This document shows positions 19,959 to 28,433 of a stretch of 64,000 nucleotides of DNA, piece by piece. How positions within the stretch are numbered: position 1 is the first letter of the stretch; the number at the start of each line of letters is the position of its first letter. Made by a program: the position numbers and the translations under genes. The stretch is from Phycisphaera sp. (GTDB lineage Bacteria; Planctomycetota; Phycisphaerae; Phycisphaerales; UBA1924), in contig CP098402.1 of NCBI GenBank assembly GCA_025916675.1, positions 1,731,205 through 1,795,204 of the forward strand, in the 5' to 3' direction. The notes below the pieces were generated by a model. It was not told the DNA's origin. It made no database searches and was given only the letters and a program-made list of their open reading frames with translations.

Positions 19959-20280
19959 CTTGGAGAGATGCTAGGGATGGCGGCCGAACGTGGGCGAGGG
20001 GGGGCGAGACGCCGCAAGCAGTTATCGCACCGGCGGCGGAGCGACATCCGACCGGTCGTCGGTCACCGACGACCGGTCATCGGTCATTCATGACGGCTCA
20101 TCGGTCGCTCATGACCGCTCATCGGTCGCTCGTGACCGCTTCCGAACGATCGGGGACCGCTCCTGGGTGGCTCGGGACCGCTCCCGAACGACCGGGGACC
20201 GCTTCCGGGCCATCGGGGACCGCTCCCGAGCCGTTCGGGCGGTGGTCCGAGAAGGGGGGCGAACCCGAGGATTCGTCGTC
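19959..20280. other. intergenic region dominated by a tandem array
   Basis: This 322-base gap lies between the start of the Fur-family gene and the 3' end of the next upstream gene on the same strand. Most of it (20050-20238) is the 21-bp tandem repeat described separately. The remaining flanks show no open reading frame I would call, no clear terminator and no clean promoter consensus. Confidence 0.7.
20050..20238. repeat. nine-unit 21-bp tandem array
   Basis: Units begin with GAC(C/G)G at 20050, 20071, 20092, 20113, 20134, 20155, 20176, 20197 and 20218, exactly 21 bases apart. The first four contain a GAC..G(N5)CGGTC dyad; later units drift towards GGGACCGCT. Twenty-one bases is two turns of B-DNA, so equivalent positions face the same side. 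It is also seven codons, so a peptide-coding origin is possible, but no credible gene uses it now. Confidence 0.85.
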
Positions 20281-20964
20281 TTAGAGCACGCGGCCGCTCC
20301 GCGCGGCCCGGGCGTACTCGACCAAGTGGGGCGGCGGCGTCCGGGCATGGAGGAAACCATCGATGATCGTCCGGATGCGGGGTGTCAACTCGCCGTGCAG
20401 GTGGCCAAGGCCGTGCAGGGCGCTGTGCAGGCAGGTCGAGGTGCGGCAGGTGTGCAGGATCGTCTCGAGCACCTTCAGGCCCGGCTCGGCCAGGTGGGGC
20501 AACTCGCCGATCGGATGCACCAGGTACTGGAGCTGGTCCATGTCCCAGATCATGTAGACCGCGCCATCGAGGTGCAGGTCGTCCACGAAGTTCTGGTCGG
20601 GATCGGTGCCATGCCCGCAGCACAAGCGGTCGAAGCACCGCGTGTACAGGTTGGCCACCGACGCGACGCATCGGGCCTGCATGGCCGGATCGATTCCACT
20701 AAAGCGGATGTCCTCCCACGAGCCCGAGCCCACGCCGAAGAGAAACCAGACGCCATCGCCGATCTGGTCATCGCTGAACATCGTTTCAAGCTCCGGCGGC
20801 TCGCCGCAGAAGCGGTGCATGTACCGGGCGACGGTGGCGGGCTCGGGCTCCAGGTACGGATTCGCTCCTCGGGGCCCGGCTTGGGGGTGCATGAATTCGG
20901 CGTAGCCCCTGGTGAAGGCGTACTCGATCCAGCCCTCGTACGTCGTCTCGTGTGCGGCTGCCAT
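20281..20964 (-). CDS. conserved-looking hypothetical cytosolic protein
   Basis: The 227-residue protein has no signal peptide or membrane helix. It is rich in aromatic and acidic residues, with several cysteines (RCFDRLCCGHG near residue 130) and a C-terminal helical part (CLHSALHGLGHLHGEL). The ATG at 20964 has GGGGG about 5 bases upstream; an upstream ATG at 21024 lacks one. Composition and codon use match the neighbours. I do not recognise the family. The His/Cys clusters might bind a metal. Confidence 0.65.
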   Translation of the reverse strand: MAAAHETTYEGWIEYAFTRGYAEFMHPQAGPRGANPYLEPEPATVARYMHRFCGEPPELETMFSDDQIGDGVWFLFGVGSGSWEDIRFSGIDPAMQARCVASVANLYTRCFDRLCCGHGTDPDQNFVDDLHLDGAVYMIWDMDQLQYLVHPIGELPHLAEPGLKVLETILHTCRTSTCLHSALHGLGHLHGELTPRIRTIIDGFLHARTPPPHLVEYARAARSGRVL

Positions 20965-21030
20965 CTTGCCCCCGTGCCCGCGCGCAACGCACGCCTTCGA
21001 TCTTTGCGGGACCTTCGCGTGCAACGGCAG

Positions 21031-21060
21031 GGGTCCGCGAGCTTACGCTCGCGGCTCGGA
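21031..21060. repeat. solitary REP-type hairpin
   Basis: CCGCGAGC (21035-21042) and GCTCGCGG (21047-21054) form a perfect 8-bp stem with loop TTAC, flanked by GGGGT and CTCGGA. The layout GGTCCGCG-N-loop-CGCGGCTCGG matches the REP copies flanking the transposase gene at 30.9-31.5 kb. It lies in the gap between two same-strand genes. Confidence 0.75.
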
Positions 21061-21163
21061 CGGAGCGGGCTCGCCCTCTCGCCGCTCTTCCTCCCGCACC
21101 TTCTGCGTGCCCTCCTCGATCGTCTGCTAGGCCTACTCCATGTCGTCGCCCTTGGGGTCGGGC

Positions 21164-21733
21164 TCAGTCGTTGATGGAAAAGCCGTGGCCGGGCAGGTAG
21201 ACGAGGCCGAAGCCCTGGTAGGGCCAAGCCCGATCGCGGTAGGCGTTGTGCTGGCCGTTCATGGATTGGACGTGGGCGATGAAGCGTTGGTCCTCGGCGG
21301 TGATGTGCCATTCGGCAAGCAGGGCACCGGGCATTATGGCGACCAGTGCCAAGCCACCAACCATCGCGATCGTGTGTGCCGAGATTGGGCGGTAGGCGGG
21401 AGGGGCCGACGGATGTTCGCCGCACTCGCAGCAGCGGGCCGCGGTGACGCCCTGTTGGGAGTAGTTGCATCGCCAGCAGCGACCACGACGAGCGCGTCGG
21501 CGGAGCAGCGAGGCATGGCTGGCTCGGCAGAGTTCCACAATGCACCACAGCCACAGCCCGGCGAAGATGCCCGGCACAATCGCGAGCACGAGGATCGCGC
21601 TTGGCACGCCCCGGGGCTCGGGCATGAAGGTCCAGGCACGGAAGGAGCCGTAGAAGTAGAAGCCGAACGCGGCGGGAATGGTGAGGGACGCAAGAGCGAG
21701 GGGCAAGCAATGGACCCAGAAGCGGGCAGGCAT
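21164..21733 (-). CDS. membrane protein with internal zinc ribbon
   Basis: The 189-residue protein has two N-terminal membrane helices (about residues 8-30 and 43-68), then a basic stretch and a four-cysteine ribbon in CWRCNYSQQGVTAARCCECG, then a third helix near residues 122-140. The ribbon is of the same CxxCxY...CxECG type as in the proteins at 6690 and 46305. The C-terminal 40 residues contain a hydrophilic domain. Function unknown. Confidence 0.65.
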   Translation of the reverse strand: MPARFWVHCLPLALASLTIPAAFGFYFYGSFRAWTFMPEPRGVPSAILVLAIVPGIFAGLWLWCIVELCRASHASLLRRRARRGRCWRCNYSQQGVTAARCCECGEHPSAPPAYRPISAHTIAMVGGLALVAIMPGALLAEWHITAEDQRFIAHVQSMNGQHNAYRDRAWPYQGFGLVYLPGHGFSIND

Positions 21734-21750
21734 GATGCAAAGGGTAGCTG

Positions 21751-22902
21751 CTACGACCCCTGACGGGCTTCCTCCTTGCCATTCTCGATCGTCTCTTCGG
21801 CCTCTTCGAGGTCGTCGCCTTGCGGATCGGGCTTGGCTTGCGTGGCCGGGGCGGAGGGCTCGAGGGACAGCGTCACGATCACCGGGTGGTGGTCGGAACC
21901 GATGCCCGGGAGCACCTCCATGCCCATCAGCCGGAAGTGCTCGGACGCGAAGACGTGGTCGATCGGGAAGCGGTACACGCGGCTCTCGGCGCTAAACGAG
22001 TTGTACAGCCCGCGGCCGATGCGTGGATCGAGCAGCCCGCTGACGCGCCGGAAGAGCCTGGTGGTGTGCGACCAGGCCACGTCGTTGAAGTCGCCCGCGA
22101 CGATGGTGGGCGTGTCGCGCCCAGCATCGCGGGCTTGCTTGATCTCCTTGGCGACGGTGATCAGCTCGGCGTCGCGCTGGCCGCTGTCTTCTCGCTCGGT
22201 CTCGCTCGGTCGCTTCAGGCCCGGGGGCTTGGGGTGCAGCCCCCGGAATGAGAGGGTCTCGCCCGAGCGCAGGCGGATCTCGGTATCAATCGATGGCACC
22301 TCATCCTCGACGAGGAACCGGACCCGTGGGTTGATGAGTTCCAGCCGGGAGTACAAGAGCATGCCGTAGTGGTTCTCTTGCGGCTGGAGGACCGTGTGGG
22401 GGTACTCGTCTTGGAGCGCTTCGAGTTGGTCTTTCCACCAGTGCGTGGGCTCGGCCAGCAGCACGACGTCGGGCCGTTTCTCGTCGATCAATCGCAGCAA
22501 GGCGAGGCTCTCGCGGCTGTCGTAGCGCACGTTGAAGATAAGCAGGCGGATGGACTCCTCGTTCGATGGATCGCGTGAACGTTCCATCTGGACCGGCGCG
22601 AGCGGTGTGTAGGGAAAGATGCGGAAGACCTGCCACCCCAGGGCGATGACCAGCAGCGTGGGGATGATGGCTCGCGAGACCAGGCTCGCGAGCGACGGCG
22701 CAGGACCACCGCTCTGGCGGTACGCGAGAACGCCCAGACCGACCTGGGCAAGCAGCACCACGACCATAATCACGACGATCTGGACCCGCGGGAAGTCGAA
22801 GCCCCGAACCCACCACTGGGTGGTCCGGATGAGCGGCATCAGCGTGCACACGCACAAGGCCGAGGCGAGCACCGCGAGCAGGATGCGAAGGGTGAGCAGC
22901 AT
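21751..22902 (-). CDS. membrane-anchored endonuclease/exonuclease/phosphatase-fold protein
   Basis: The 383-residue protein has three N-terminal membrane helices (about residues 3-22, 38-60 and 70-92), then an EEP domain. Domain motifs are LLIFNVRYDS, the Glu in LLAEPTHW, VAGDFNDVAW and the terminal GSDHHPV, so the metal and catalytic residues look intact. Soluble relatives cut nucleic acids or phosphoesters; membrane-tethered ones are widespread and mostly uncharacterised. The C-terminal 35 residues are acidic. The ATG at 22902 is the natural start before the first helix. A degenerate relative lies at 48927. Confidence 0.8.
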   Translation of the reverse strand: MLLTLRILLAVLASALCVCTLMPLIRTTQWWVRGFDFPRVQIVVIMVVVLLAQVGLGVLAYRQSGGPAPSLASLVSRAIIPTLLVIALGWQVFRIFPYTPLAPVQMERSRDPSNEESIRLLIFNVRYDSRESLALLRLIDEKRPDVVLLAEPTHWWKDQLEALQDEYPHTVLQPQENHYGMLLYSRLELINPRVRFLVEDEVPSIDTEIRLRSGETLSFRGLHPKPPGLKRPSETEREDSGQRDAELITVAKEIKQARDAGRDTPTIVAGDFNDVAWSHTTRLFRRVSGLLDPRIGRGLYNSFSAESRVYRFPIDHVFASEHFRLMGMEVLPGIGSDHHPVIVTLSLEPSAPATQAKPDPQGDDLEEAEETIENGKEEARQGS

Positions 22903-23006
22903 GGGGTCTGGAGTGTATCCCTGAGATCGAGGGGCTCCGTAACCAGCCGACGGGCGTAGCGGACAGGTATGCGGAACATCACGGTGCCGAGTTGGTAGCA
23001 TCGGCC

Positions 23007-23948
23007 ATGGTCGAATCAGTGAACGATCAATCTTGGATGCCTGACGCAGCGACAAGCCGGGCGTTTGCCGGGGCGGTCGCGGCGTTTGGGGAGCGGGTGG
23101 ATGGGTTGAGGCCGGTGTCGCAGGACGAGCGCGTGAAGCCCAGATGGCGTCACGACGACGATCCGGAACTGACTCCACCGGTCGTTGAGGCGTACGCCGC
23201 GACGTACCAGATGGTGATCGAAGACCATGCGACGCCTCGGGCACTTGCGGCCGTCCTTTGGTGTGCGGCTTCGAGAAGGACGTATGTGAGCGACCCGGGG
23301 ACGGACATGCTCAACTTCCTGGCCGCACAGTTCAATATCGCGCAGCAGTCCATCGTCTGGCGTTCTCGGTGTCGCATCTGGTACGCTCGACGATCGGCGC
23401 TGGGATCCCTCAGTACCAGGCTGCCAGCCGGATTGAACGCGGCCTTGATTACGAGCGCGCTCGCGGATCGATCCAGCAGAGTGCGGTTCATGGCGGCGCG
23501 GTGTGTGAGCGGTTGCGAAGCCAGGAGCACACTCCCTGCTCTACGGCGCGCTCTTCAGGTCGAGCAGGATGACGCTACCCGAGCGTTCATGAACACGATG
23601 TACCATACATGCGACAAGGGTTGGCACGTTTCCGCCTGCGCCCACGACGAAGACCAGGTGGAACTCTGCCTGCGAACGGTTCGGTCTGGCGCCGGCCTGA
23701 GCCATACATGGCACTCAAAGAAGCTACACGATCGGATCGGGCCCGAGATGCTCGCCACACTGGCTGCGAAGCGGCCAGAACCCTTCCCCGACGGCATCAA
23801 CCCGCTTCCCGCGACGCCCAGCGCTGCTGAGCCAATCTGGTTGCACTCCGTCGCGCATCGCCCGTATGTCGACCCGGGTCTGGCGAACGGTGCCAGCATC
23901 TCCAAGATACTGAAGTCCCGTCACGGAGCGGCACCCGCTCGGACCTAG
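23007..23948 (+). CDS. hypothetical protein with HEAT-like helical repeats
   Basis: The 313-residue protein appears soluble. Its central part has paired amphipathic helices, for example SSRVRFMAARCVSG and RSTLPALRRAL, in the spacing of HEAT repeats, which usually bind other proteins. ATG 23007 is taken over a GTG 15 bases earlier; no strong RBS separates them. The 3' end overlaps the convergent ABC ATPase gene by four bases. Function unknown. Confidence 0.6.
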   Translation: MVESVNDQSWMPDAATSRAFAGAVAAFGERVDGLRPVSQDERVKPRWRHDDDPELTPPVVEAYAATYQMVIEDHATPRALAAVLWCAASRRTYVSDPGTDMLNFLAAQFNIAQQSIVWRSRCRIWYARRSALGSLSTRLPAGLNAALITSALADRSSRVRFMAARCVSGCEARSTLPALRRALQVEQDDATRAFMNTMYHTCDKGWHVSACAHDEDQVELCLRTVRSGAGLSHTWHSKKLHDRIGPEMLATLAAKRPEPFPDGINPLPATPSAAEPIWLHSVAHRPYVDPGLANGASISKILKSRHGAAPART

Positions 23949-24736
23949 TCGACTATGCCCGCCGCCCGCGTCCGAAGCCGCCGGTCCCACTCCACCACGC
24001 CGTCCTTCAGGCGGATGATCCGCTCGCAGCGGTCGGCGACCGAGTCGTCGTGGGTGACCATGAGGATGCTCATGCCCTCGCTGTGCAGCTTCTCGAAGAG
24101 GGTGAGGATTTCCTCGCCGGTGCTCGAGTCGAGGTTGCCTGTGGGCTCGTCGGCCATGAGCACTCTCGGCTCGGCGACGAGGGAGCGGGCGATGGCGACG
24201 CGTTGTTGCTGGCCGCCGGAGAGTTCTCTCGGGCGGTGGCCCAGGCGGTCGCCCAAGCCGACCAGGCCCAGCTTCTCGATCGCCCGCTCGCGGCGTTCGC
24301 TGGCCTCGACGCCCTGGTAGAAGAGGGGGACGGCCACGTTGTCCTCGACGGTGAGCTGGGGGATGAGGTTGAAGGCCTGGAAGACAAAGCCGATAGTGCG
24401 GCCTCGGAACTGGCTGAGCCCCTCGTCGTCCATTTCGTTGATGTCCTTGCCGGCCAGGAGGTACTGGCCCTCGGTGGGCTGGTCGAGGCAGCCCAGGATG
24501 TTCATCAGCGTGCTCTTGCCCGAGCCGGAGGCCCCCATGATGGCGACGTACTCGCCCTGGTGGACGGTGATGTCGACGCCTCGGAGGGCCTTGACCATCA
24601 CCGAGCCATCGGGCTTGTAATAGACCTTCTGCACGCCCTTGAGCTCGGCAACGGTCGGCCGGCCGGCGTAGGGATTGGGGACATCCCCAGATTTGGCGAG
24701 GTTGGAGGCGGGCTCGGCTGTGGGCGGTTGGGTCAT
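23945..24736 (-). CDS. ABC transporter ATP-binding protein, MacB/LolD type
   Basis: The 263-residue ATPase has Walker A GASGSGKST near residue 70, a Q-loop, the signature LSGGQQQR, Walker B VLMADEP and the switch His in MVTHDD. Its closest look-alikes are MacB/LolD-type ATPases, which power export or lipoprotein release with a FtsX-like permease. No permease gene is adjacent, so the partner must be elsewhere. The N-terminal 30 residues are a flexible extension. Confidence 0.92.
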   Translation of the reverse strand: MTQPPTAEPASNLAKSGDVPNPYAGRPTVAELKGVQKVYYKPDGSVMVKALRGVDITVHQGEYVAIMGASGSGKSTLMNILGCLDQPTEGQYLLAGKDINEMDDEGLSQFRGRTIGFVFQAFNLIPQLTVEDNVAVPLFYQGVEASERRERAIEKLGLVGLGDRLGHRPRELSGGQQQRVAIARSLVAEPRVLMADEPTGNLDSSTGEEILTLFEKLHSEGMSILMVTHDDSVADRCERIIRLKDGVVEWDRRLRTRAAGIVD

Positions 24737-24869
24737 CGAGGTACTCTAACCGGCCGCAAGCCGGGCGGTTGGGGTGCAGAACGGGCGTGCGCGGGCTTTC
24801 TTGTCGATAGGAGTGCGCCAATCATGTAGGCCCGGCGGGAGTTTGGCTGCCGCCAGGGTGATATCCCGG

Positions 24870-24942
<73 letters not shown>

Positions 24943-24988
24943 TTCGCAGGTATGTGGCCCCGGTTTGTGGGGCGGATTCGGAGAAAAG

Positions 24989-25660
24989 ATGGCAGTTGCG
25001 ATCTACAAGCCCGGGCAGGGGTACTGGACCCGGGTGATGACGGCGGTGTTCGCGGGCGTGCTGGTGCTGGCCGCGGCGGTGTGGCTGTATGGGCAGGCCC
25101 TGCTCATCCCGCTGCCCGACCGGGCCTGGATCACCACCTACGGCAGCGTCGTCGACTTCGATCCGGGCCAGCAGGTCGAGCTTCTGGGTGAGGCGACCAT
25201 CGGCGAGCGGCCCGTCGTGGGCAGCGCCACCGTGGAAACCGTCGCAACCGGCAGTGATGGCGGCACGATCACGATGGTGGACCCCCAGCTCGAGGAGGGC
25301 ACGATCCGGTCGCAGGTCGGAGCCCTGCGAGCCCAGAGCGGGCAGGTCGCCTCGATTTCCGGCGGCGTGCGCGGGCTGCCGATTGTCGAGCGGATCTACG
25401 TCCAGGGTGGCATGGTCGTGCTGGCGGTGTTGCTCGGGGCGGTCGTCATCGTGTACTTCGTGGCGATGAAGAAGGCGTCGGTGGACTTCCTGATCGCCAC
25501 CGACGGCGAGATGAAGAAGGTCAACTGGTCGACGCGCAAGGACATCCTGAATTCCACCTGGGTGGTGATCGGGGCGTCGGCGCTGCTGGGCCTCTACCTG
25601 TTCGGGTTCGACACCGTCTTCGCCGCGTTCTTTCGGGCCATCCACGTGATCGACATCTAA
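24989..25660 (+). CDS. secE: preprotein translocase subunit SecE, enlarged form
   Basis: The C-terminal 60 residues are a standard SecE: an amphipathic helix with GEMKKVNWSTRKDILNST and one membrane helix (VVIGASALLGLYLFGF). SecE clamps the SecY channel. At 223 residues the protein is far longer than the minimal form of about 60-65. An extra helix (about residues 17-38), a beta-rich domain of about 100 residues, and a second helix (about 142-160) come first. GGAG at 24979-24982 supports ATG 24989. tRNA-Trp lies upstream and nusG downstream. Confidence 0.92.
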   Translation: MAVAIYKPGQGYWTRVMTAVFAGVLVLAAAVWLYGQALLIPLPDRAWITTYGSVVDFDPGQQVELLGEATIGERPVVGSATVETVATGSDGGTITMVDPQLEEGTIRSQVGALRAQSGQVASISGGVRGLPIVERIYVQGGMVVLAVLLGAVVIVYFVAMKKASVDFLIATDGEMKKVNWSTRKDILNSTWVVIGASALLGLYLFGFDTVFAAFFRAIHVIDI

Positions 25661-25740
25661 GCACGACCGGCACCCCGTGCCGTGGCCATCGCCCTGAGGG
25701 GCTGGACTGCCGGCTCTTTTGGGATACGATTCCTCGGATC

Positions 25741-25787
25741 GGCCGTGGACCGCTGTGCAGCGTGTCTGCGGCCGCTGTCTTTTTTTT
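25741..25787 (+). promoter_or_regulatory. structured T-rich leader upstream of nusG, possible attenuator
   Basis: CAGCG (25758-25762) can pair with CGCTG at 25751-25755 or with CGCTG at 25773-25777; the two helices exclude each other. The second is followed within two bases by a run of eight T (25780-25787), so it has terminator form. GGCCG (25741-25745) can also pair with CGGCC (25769-25773). The element ends 28 bases before the nusG start. Attenuation is an inference; the stems are short. Confidence 0.45.
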
Positions 25788-25815
25788 GCGTGTTCTAATT
25801 TTGGAGCAAAGCGCG

Positions 25816-26598
25816 ATGATCGAAGGCGAGCAGACGACCCAGGCCGACGCGAGCACCCCCCCCGCAACCGAAGCCGACGCCCCCACCACGCCCGTGCCCG
25901 CCGAGGCGGCGGCGGAGGCGTCCTCGGTCGAGGCCAAGCCCGAAGCGACGGCCGACAGCACGCCCGAGGCCTCGCCCCCCGCTCCGGAGCAGCCTGCCGA
26001 GGCCGAGAAGGCTGGTACGGAAAGCGATGAGCCCATCGTCCAGCCGGGCATGAGCTGGTTCGCACTTCGGGTTGCTTCCAACAAGGAGAGCTCGGTCCGC
26101 GACACGCTGCTCCGCAAGGTCCAGATCGAGCACAAGACCGAGTTCGTCGGCCGCATCCTGGTGCCCACCGAAAAGAGCCGCACGTTCAAGAACGGCAAGG
26201 TGAAGATCAGCGAGACCAAGCTCTACCCCGGCTACGTGTTCGTCGAGATGAAGCTCGAGGACGACGGCCGCATCCCCCAGGACGTGTTCTTCCTGATCAA
26301 GGAGACCACAGGCGTGGGCGACTTCGTGGGCACGCCGCGGCCGACGCCGCTGGAGTTGCACGAGATCGAGAAGATCCAGCTCAGCAGCCGCGCCCCCGAG
26401 GAAGAGCCCGAGGTTCGCATGAACTTCGTAAAGGGCGAGCACGTGACGATCAAGGAGGGCCCGTTCGAGGGCTACGAGGGAAGCGTCGACGAGTTGCTGC
26501 CCGACAAGGGCCTTGTCCGCGTGCTGGTGACAATCTTTGGTCGGCAGGCGCCCATCGAGATCGAGGAGTGGAAGCTGGGCAAGGCCGACGAGAGCTGA
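25816..26598 (+). CDS. nusG: transcription termination/antitermination protein NusG
   Basis: The 260-residue protein has an NGN domain from about residue 80 (SWFALRVASNKESSVRDTL, then YPGYVFVEM) and a C-terminal KOW domain (FVKGEHVTIKEGPFEGYEG). NusG binds RNA polymerase and links it to Rho or ribosomes. The first 78 residues are an Ala/Pro/Glu-rich acidic extension not found in the standard 180-residue NusG. TTGGAGC at 25801-25807 supports ATG 25816. Confidence 0.95.
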   Translation: MIEGEQTTQADASTPPATEADAPTTPVPAEAAAEASSVEAKPEATADSTPEASPPAPEQPAEAEKAGTESDEPIVQPGMSWFALRVASNKESSVRDTLLRKVQIEHKTEFVGRILVPTEKSRTFKNGKVKISETKLYPGYVFVEMKLEDDGRIPQDVFFLIKETTGVGDFVGTPRPTPLELHEIEKIQLSSRAPEEEPEVRMNFVKGEHVTIKEGPFEGYEGSVDELLPDKGLVRVLVTIFGRQAPIEIEEWKLGKADES

Positions 26599-26620
26599 GC
26601 GACGCTCTAGAGACACGAAG

Positions 26621-26648
26621 AGCCGCGCCTTTGAGCGCGGCTTTTTTT
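26621..26648 (+). terminator. rho-independent terminator after nusG
   Basis: AGCCGCGC (26621-26628) pairs with GCGCGGCT (26635-26642) over a six-base loop and runs into seven T (26642-26648). It separates nusG from the convergent nuoG. Confidence 0.9.
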
Positions 26649-26669
26649 GTTGGTCGAAGATGTGGAGAG

Positions 26670-28433
26670 TTAGAGCTCGACGACGCGCATATCCCCACCC
26701 TTGTTGGCAGCCTTGGGCGGCAACGATACGTCGCTCGCAAATTCCGGCAATCCCGCTTCGGCCATCTGGGTGCGCACGTAGGCGGCGGTGAAGAGCAGGC
26801 CGCGGGGCAGCTCGACCTCGGTGGCCTGGGGCACCTGGCCCGGCCCGTCGTCGACCACGGCCACGTCGGGGCGGCGGAAGTTCGACTCGGGCTTGGCGGC
26901 GATGTAGCCGTCGACGCCGCTCGCGGCCAGCAGGTCGTGGGCGATCTGGCCCTCGGTGCGGGCCATGGGCGGGATGGCGGCGTCGAAGGCTTGGAGCAGG
27001 CCGCGGTGGTTCTCGAACGTGCCGGCCTTCTCGGCCCAGGTCGCGCCGGGCAGCACCACGTCGCTGGCGTCGACCAAGCGGGTGGGCAGGGTGTCGATGA
27101 GCACGGTAAAGCGATCGCTCGCGGCGTCGGCCAGCTCGGCGGGTGCCCAGTCGCTGGGGTAATTGCCGGTCAGGATGAGCGCGCCGGCGTTCTTGATCGC
27201 GTCCAGAAAATCGTGGAACTCGACGGGATCGCTGCCGCAAACGGCCTTGAGTACACGACGCACGCCGCGGGCGTTGGGGGCCTTCTCGGCGACCATGACG
27301 AAGGCGTCGTCGTCATCGACGCTCTTGGTGGGCGGGAAGGCCTTGTCTTCGCCCTTGGTGGGCACGGGGCCGACGGCGAAGATGGCGTTGTCGTCGAGGC
27401 TCTTGGCCAGGGTAGCTAAGGTGTAGGCCTCCTCGCAGGGCAGCATGGGGCTGACCAGGATGGCGAGCTTGCCGCCCTTGTCGGTCGCGGCCTGGATGCC
27501 GTCGAGGGCGGCACGATACGCGCGGGGCCACTCTGCCTCGACCAATGCGCCGTAGCGGCGCGACTTGGGCTCGGTCAGCCGGTCGCTGCGGTGGATGAAC
27601 TTCCAGCCGTAGCGGACCTCGTCGGTGATCCAGAACTTGTTGACCTTCTGGTTCTCGCGCGGCTTGACGCGGTAGACCTTGCCCTCGTTGTGCTCGATGG
27701 AGATGTTGTCGCCGCTGGCGGTGATGCCGTCGATGCTGGAAGTCTTCTTGAGGAACCACACGCGCTGGGCGAAGAGGAAGTCCTTGTCGAGCAGCGCGCC
27801 CACGGGGCACAGGTCGACGACGTTGCCGGAGAGTTCGTTGTCCAGGGCCTTGCCGGGGAAGACGTCGATCTCGCTGCGATTGCCGCGACCGCCGATCATC
27901 AGCTCGCCCGCGCCGGCGATCTCCTTGTCGAACCGCACGCAGCGGGTACACATAATGCAGCGGTCGGCGTAGAGCCAGACGTGCGGGCCCAGGTCCTTCT
28001 TGGCCTGCTTGACCTTCTGCTCCTGGAATCTCGACACGCCGCGGCCGTACTCGTAGCTGTAGTCTTGCAGGAAGCACTCACCGCTCTGGTCGCACACCGG
28101 GCAATCCAGCGGGTGGTTGATGAGCAGGTACTCCATGACGGCCTTCTGGTTGGCGACCGCCTTGGGGCTATCGGTGTAGACGACCATGCCGTCGCCGGCC
28201 TGCGTGGTGCAGGTGGGCTGGAGCTTGCCGCCGGCCTGCGGCTCGAGCTTGTTCTCGTTGCGGGGGTTGGGGGCCCAGATCTCGCCCAGGCAGATGCGGC
28301 ATTGGGCCGGCCGGCTCAGGGCGTCGTGATAGCAATAGAAGGGGATCTCGACATCGTGGGCGTTGGCCACCTGGAGGATGGTCTGCCCGGGCTCGAAGTC
28401 GACGGTGCTGCCGTTGATGGTGATGCTGGGCAT
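26670..28433 (-). CDS. nuoG: NADH-quinone oxidoreductase subunit G
   Basis: The 587-residue protein has the complex I 75-kDa order: an N-terminal 2Fe-2S domain (CYHDALSRPAQCRIC), the His-containing 4Fe-4S motif (HPLDCPVCDQSGEC), a second cluster domain (CIMCTRCVRF and DLCPVGAL), and a molybdopterin-oxidoreductase-like C-terminal domain. It carries electrons through complex I. It is shorter than E. coli NuoG. ATG 28433 is the natural start before SITINGSTVDF. No other nuo gene is next to it. Confidence 0.92.
   Translation of the reverse strand: MPSITINGSTVDFEPGQTILQVANAHDVEIPFYCYHDALSRPAQCRICLGEIWAPNPRNENKLEPQAGGKLQPTCTTQAGDGMVVYTDSPKAVANQKAVMEYLLINHPLDCPVCDQSGECFLQDYSYEYGRGVSRFQEQKVKQAKKDLGPHVWLYADRCIMCTRCVRFDKEIAGAGELMIGGRGNRSEIDVFPGKALDNELSGNVVDLCPVGALLDKDFLFAQRVWFLKKTSSIDGITASGDNISIEHNEGKVYRVKPRENQKVNKFWITDEVRYGWKFIHRSDRLTEPKSRRYGALVEAEWPRAYRAALDGIQAATDKGGKLAILVSPMLPCEEAYTLATLAKSLDDNAIFAVGPVPTKGEDKAFPPTKSVDDDDAFVMVAEKAPNARGVRRVLKAVCGSDPVEFHDFLDAIKNAGALILTGNYPSDWAPAELADAASDRFTVLIDTLPTRLVDASDVVLPGATWAEKAGTFENHRGLLQAFDAAIPPMARTEGQIAHDLLAASGVDGYIAAKPESNFRRPDVAVVDDGPGQVPQATEVELPRGLLFTAAYVRTQMAEAGLPEFASDVSLPPKAANKGGDMRVVEL

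Noticed and set aside
20050-20238. 21-bp array as a CRISPR.
   Set aside because: Units are head to tail with no spacers, 21 bases is too short, and no cas genes are near.
19990-21174. Plus-strand frame through the tandem array, heptapeptide repeats then antisense of the 20281 gene.
   Set aside because: Most of it is antisense to another gene, there is no RBS, and the repeat frame is not backed by a credible protein.
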